60,163 bases of DNA, taken from assembly GCA_000242815.2 (NCBI GenBank), contig AHHB01000015.1, positions 1 through 60,163 of the forward strand, written 5' to 3'. Made by a program: the position numbers and the translations under genes. The notes beneath the pieces were generated by a model, which searched no databases, was not told the origin of the DNA, and worked only from the letters and a program-made list of their open reading frames with translations. The DNA comes from Janthinobacterium lividum PAMC 25724. Its GTDB lineage: Bacteria; Pseudomonadota; Gammaproteobacteria; Burkholderiales; Burkholderiaceae_D. Of the stretch, positions 58,022 to 60,163 are shown piece by piece; position 1 is the stretch's first letter; each line of letters opens with the position of its first letter.

Positions 58022-60127
58022 ATGGCCCGCAAGACCCCCATTGAGCGCTATCGTAATATCGGTATCTCCGCTCACATCGATGCAGGTAAGACGACCACCA
58101 CCGAGCGCGTCCTGTTCTACACAGGCGTCAACCACAAGCTGGGCGAAGTGCATGATGGCGCTGCTACTACTGACTGGATGGCTCAAGAGCAAGAGCGCGG
58201 TATCACGATTACCTCGGCTGCTGTTACGTGCTTCTGGAAAGGCATGGCAAACAACTTCCCAGCGCACCACATCAACATCATTGACACCCCAGGCCACGTT
58301 GACTTCACCATTGAAGTAGAACGTTCGATGCGCGTGTTGGATGGCGCTTGCATGGTTTACTGTGCAGTCGGCGGCGTGCAGCCACAATCGGAAACGGTAT
58401 GGCGTCAGGCTAACAAGTACAAAGTGCCACGTCTGGCCTTCGTGAACAAGATGGACCGTACCGGCGCCAACTTCTTCAAGGTCTACGATCAGATGCGTTC
58501 GCGCCTGAAGGCCAACCCAGTGCCTATCCAGATTCCTATCGGCGCTGAAGACGTCTTCACCGGTGTTATCGATCTGGTCAAGATGAAAGCAGTCATCTGG
58601 GACGACGCTTCGCAAGGCATGAAGTTCGAATACGGCGACATTCCAGCAAACCTGGCGGCTGATGCTGCCAAGTGGCGCGAAAACATGGTTGAGGCTGCTG
58701 CTGAAGCGTCCGAAGACCTGATGAACAAGTACCTGGAAGAAGGCGACCTGTCGGAAGACGAGATCAAGGCTGCTCTGCGCCAGCGTACCATCGCCAGCGA
58801 AATCGTTCCAATGCTGTGCGGCACCGCGTTTAAAAACAAGGGCGTGCAGGCAATGTTGGATGCGGTCATCGAGTACCTGCCATCGCCAATCGACATTCCA
58901 CCTGTCCCAGGTCTGGACGAGGACGAGCAGCCAGTCGAGCGTGCCGCTGACGACAATGAGAAATTCTCCGCATTGGCGTTCAAGATCGCAACCGATCCGT
59001 TCGTCGGTCAGCTGTGCTTTATCCGCTGCTATTCGGGCACGTTGAATTCGGGCGATTCGGTCCTGAACTCCGTCAAGCAAAAGAGAGAGCGTATTGGCCG
59101 TATCGTTCAGATGCAAGCCAATGAGCGCGAAGAAATCAAAGAAATGCGCGCTGGCGACATCGCTGCCGTCGTGGGTCTGAAAGACACCACCACAGGCGAT
59201 ACGCTTTGCGACGAAAAAGCGAGCGTCGTTCTGGAGCGCATGGTCTTCCCTGAGCCGGTGATTTCGCAGGCAGTCGAGCCAAAAACCAAGGCTGACCAGG
59301 AAAAAATGGGCCTGGCACTGAACCGCCTGGCAGCAGAAGATCCATCGTTCCGCGTGCGTACCGATGAAGAATCGGGCCAGACCATCATCGCCGGTATGGG
59401 CGAGTTGCATCTGGACATCATCGTTGACCGCATGAAGCGCGAATTCAACGTTGAAGCGACCGTCGGCAAGCCACAAGTGGCTTACCGCGAAACGATCCGT
59501 AAAGTGTGCGAAGAGTCGGAAGGCAAATTCGTCAAGCAATCGGGTGGTCGTGGTCAATACGGTCACGTGGTTCTGAAGATCGAACCGCAAGAACCGGGCA
59601 AGGGCTTCGAATTCGTTGACGCGATCAAGGGCGGTACCGTTCCGCGCGAATACATCCCTGCAGTTGAAAAAGGTGTGCGCGACACGCTGACTTCGGGCGT
59701 GATGGCTGGCTACCCAGTCGTTGACGTTAAAGTCACGCTGTTCTTCGGTTCGTACCATGATGTTGACTCGAACGAAAATGCATTCCGCATGGCCGCTTCG
59801 ATGGCATTCAAAGATGGCTGCCGCAAAGCATCGCCAGTCATCCTGGAGCCGATGATGGCCGTGGAAGTGGAAACGCCGGAAGACTACGCCGGTACCGTGA
59901 TGGGCGATCTGTCGTCGCGTCGCGGTATGGTACAAGGCATGGATGAAATTGCTGGCGGTGGCGGCAAGATCATCAAGGCCGAAGTGCCTCTGTCGGAAAT
60001 GTTCGGTTACGCCACATCGTTGCGTTCGTCGACCCAAGGTCGTGCGACTTACACGATGGAATTCAAGCACTATGCTGAAGCACCTAAGCATGTGACTGAA
60101 GCAATCGTAAGCTCGAAAGCTAAGTAA
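58022..60127 (+). CDS. fusA: Elongation factor G
   Basis: EF-G translocates tRNA and mRNA and helps recycle ribosomes. The full 701-residue protein is present: P-loop AHIDAGKTT (about 16-24), [18 protein letters not shown] and NKMD. Start ATG 58022 gives [24 protein letters not shown]. The last 62 codons are repeated at the window's left end, where tuf follows. No frameshift is seen. Confidence 0.98.
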   Translation: MARKTPIERYRNIGISAHIDAGKTTTTERVLFYTGVNHKLGEVHDGAATTDWMAQEQERGITITSAAVTCFWKGMANNFPAHHINIIDTPGHVDFTIEVERSMRVLDGACMVYCAVGGVQPQSETVWRQANKYKVPRLAFVNKMDRTGANFFKVYDQMRSRLKANPVPIQIPIGAEDVFTGVIDLVKMKAVIWDDASQGMKFEYGDIPANLAADAAKWRENMVEAAAEASEDLMNKYLEEGDLSEDEIKAALRQRTIASEIVPMLCGTAFKNKGVQAMLDAVIEYLPSPIDIPPVPGLDEDEQPVERAADDNEKFSALAFKIATDPFVGQLCFIRCYSGTLNSGDSVLNSVKQKRERIGRIVQMQANEREEIKEMRAGDIAAVVGLKDTTTGDTLCDEKASVVLERMVFPEPVISQAVEPKTKADQEKMGLALNRLAAEDPSFRVRTDEESGQTIIAGMGELHLDIIVDRMKREFNVEATVGKPQVAYRETIRKVCEESEGKFVKQSGGRGQYGHVVLKIEPQEPGKGFEFVDAIKGGTVPREYIPAVEKGVRDTLTSGVMAGYPVVDVKVTLFFGSYHDVDSNENAFRMAASMAFKDGCRKASPVILEPMMAVEVETPEDYAGTVMGDLSSRRGMVQGMDEIAGGGGKIIKAEVPLSEMFGYATSLRSSTQGRATYTMEFKHYAEAPKHVTEAIVSSKAK

Positions 60128-60163
60128 TAGAAGTTCCGGGCCGGCTTTCACGAGAATGCCGGT
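59939..60163. repeat. Right copy of the 225-bp terminal direct repeat
   Basis: Identical to 1-225: end of fusA, its TAA, and the beginning of the fusA-tuf spacer up to the GCCGGT of a hairpin. Joining the two ends gives one uninterrupted fusA-tuf junction. Confidence 0.97.

Overview
This 60 kb window is betaproteobacterial and most likely from the Oxalobacteraceae (Janthinobacterium/Duganella/Massilia group). The basis is the gene order tuf-trnW-secE-nusG-rplKAJL-rpoBC and rpsL-rpsG-fusA-tuf, an FxDxF-type PEP-CTERM protein, GC-rich accessory genes and a dispersed GTCGGATTA..TAATCCGAC-type palindrome. The genus is inference; no database was searched.

The window closes on itself. Positions 1-225 (end of fusA plus its spacer) are identical to 59939-60163. 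A normal genome of this group has two tuf copies: one after fusA, and one before trnW-secE. Here a single tuf has fusA on its left and trnW-secE on its right, and the far end of the window returns to fusA. This is what a collapsed tuf repeat in an assembly gives, or tuf x tuf recombination (tandem duplication or excised circle). Five single-base deletions break otherwise normal genes: three in tuf, one in rpoC, one in a phosphoethanolamine-transferase-like gene. All lie in runs of two or three identical bases, so consensus error is more likely than real mutation.

Layout. 1-14031: translation and transcription core, closed by an intrinsic terminator. 14.0-17.6 kb: a chemoreceptor, then about 870 bp of non-coding DNA with a degraded IS5-like transposase start, then a winged-helix regulator with a decayed nucleotidyltransferase motif. 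17.6-24.5 kb: HDOD protein, DUF885 hydrolase, HPP-CBS membrane protein, secreted thioredoxin-fold protein and a second chemoreceptor with a C-terminal tether. 24.7-27.4 kb: a DecR-like Lrp-family regulator divergent from a three-domain cysteine desulfurase / inactive metallo-beta-lactamase / rhodanese fusion, with a perfect 15-bp palindrome between them. 27.8-36.4 kb: a giant cyclic beta-1,2-glucan synthase. 36.6-42.7 kb: two M1 metallopeptidases and a class C beta-lactamase-like hydrolase. 42.8-45.2 kb: exported methyltransferase, spermidine-synthase-like protein and a PEP-CTERM protein.

45.4-52.8 kb holds the most coherent accessory system. It is a six-gene minus-strand operon: membrane-fusion adaptor, ABC ATPase, two FtsX/MacB-type permeases, a sigma-54-type response regulator and its histidine kinase. 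In front of its first gene is a near-consensus sigma-54 -24/-12 promoter, and 65-104 bp upstream of the predicted start site are five TGTCC repeats spaced 8-9 bp, as expected of enhancer sites for the operon's own regulator. Divergent from it is a membrane-anchored MutS-like ATPase, followed by the frameshifted phosphoethanolamine-transferase-like gene. 56.5-60.1 kb: the str operon (rpsL, rpsG, fusA) with a clear sigma-70 promoter.
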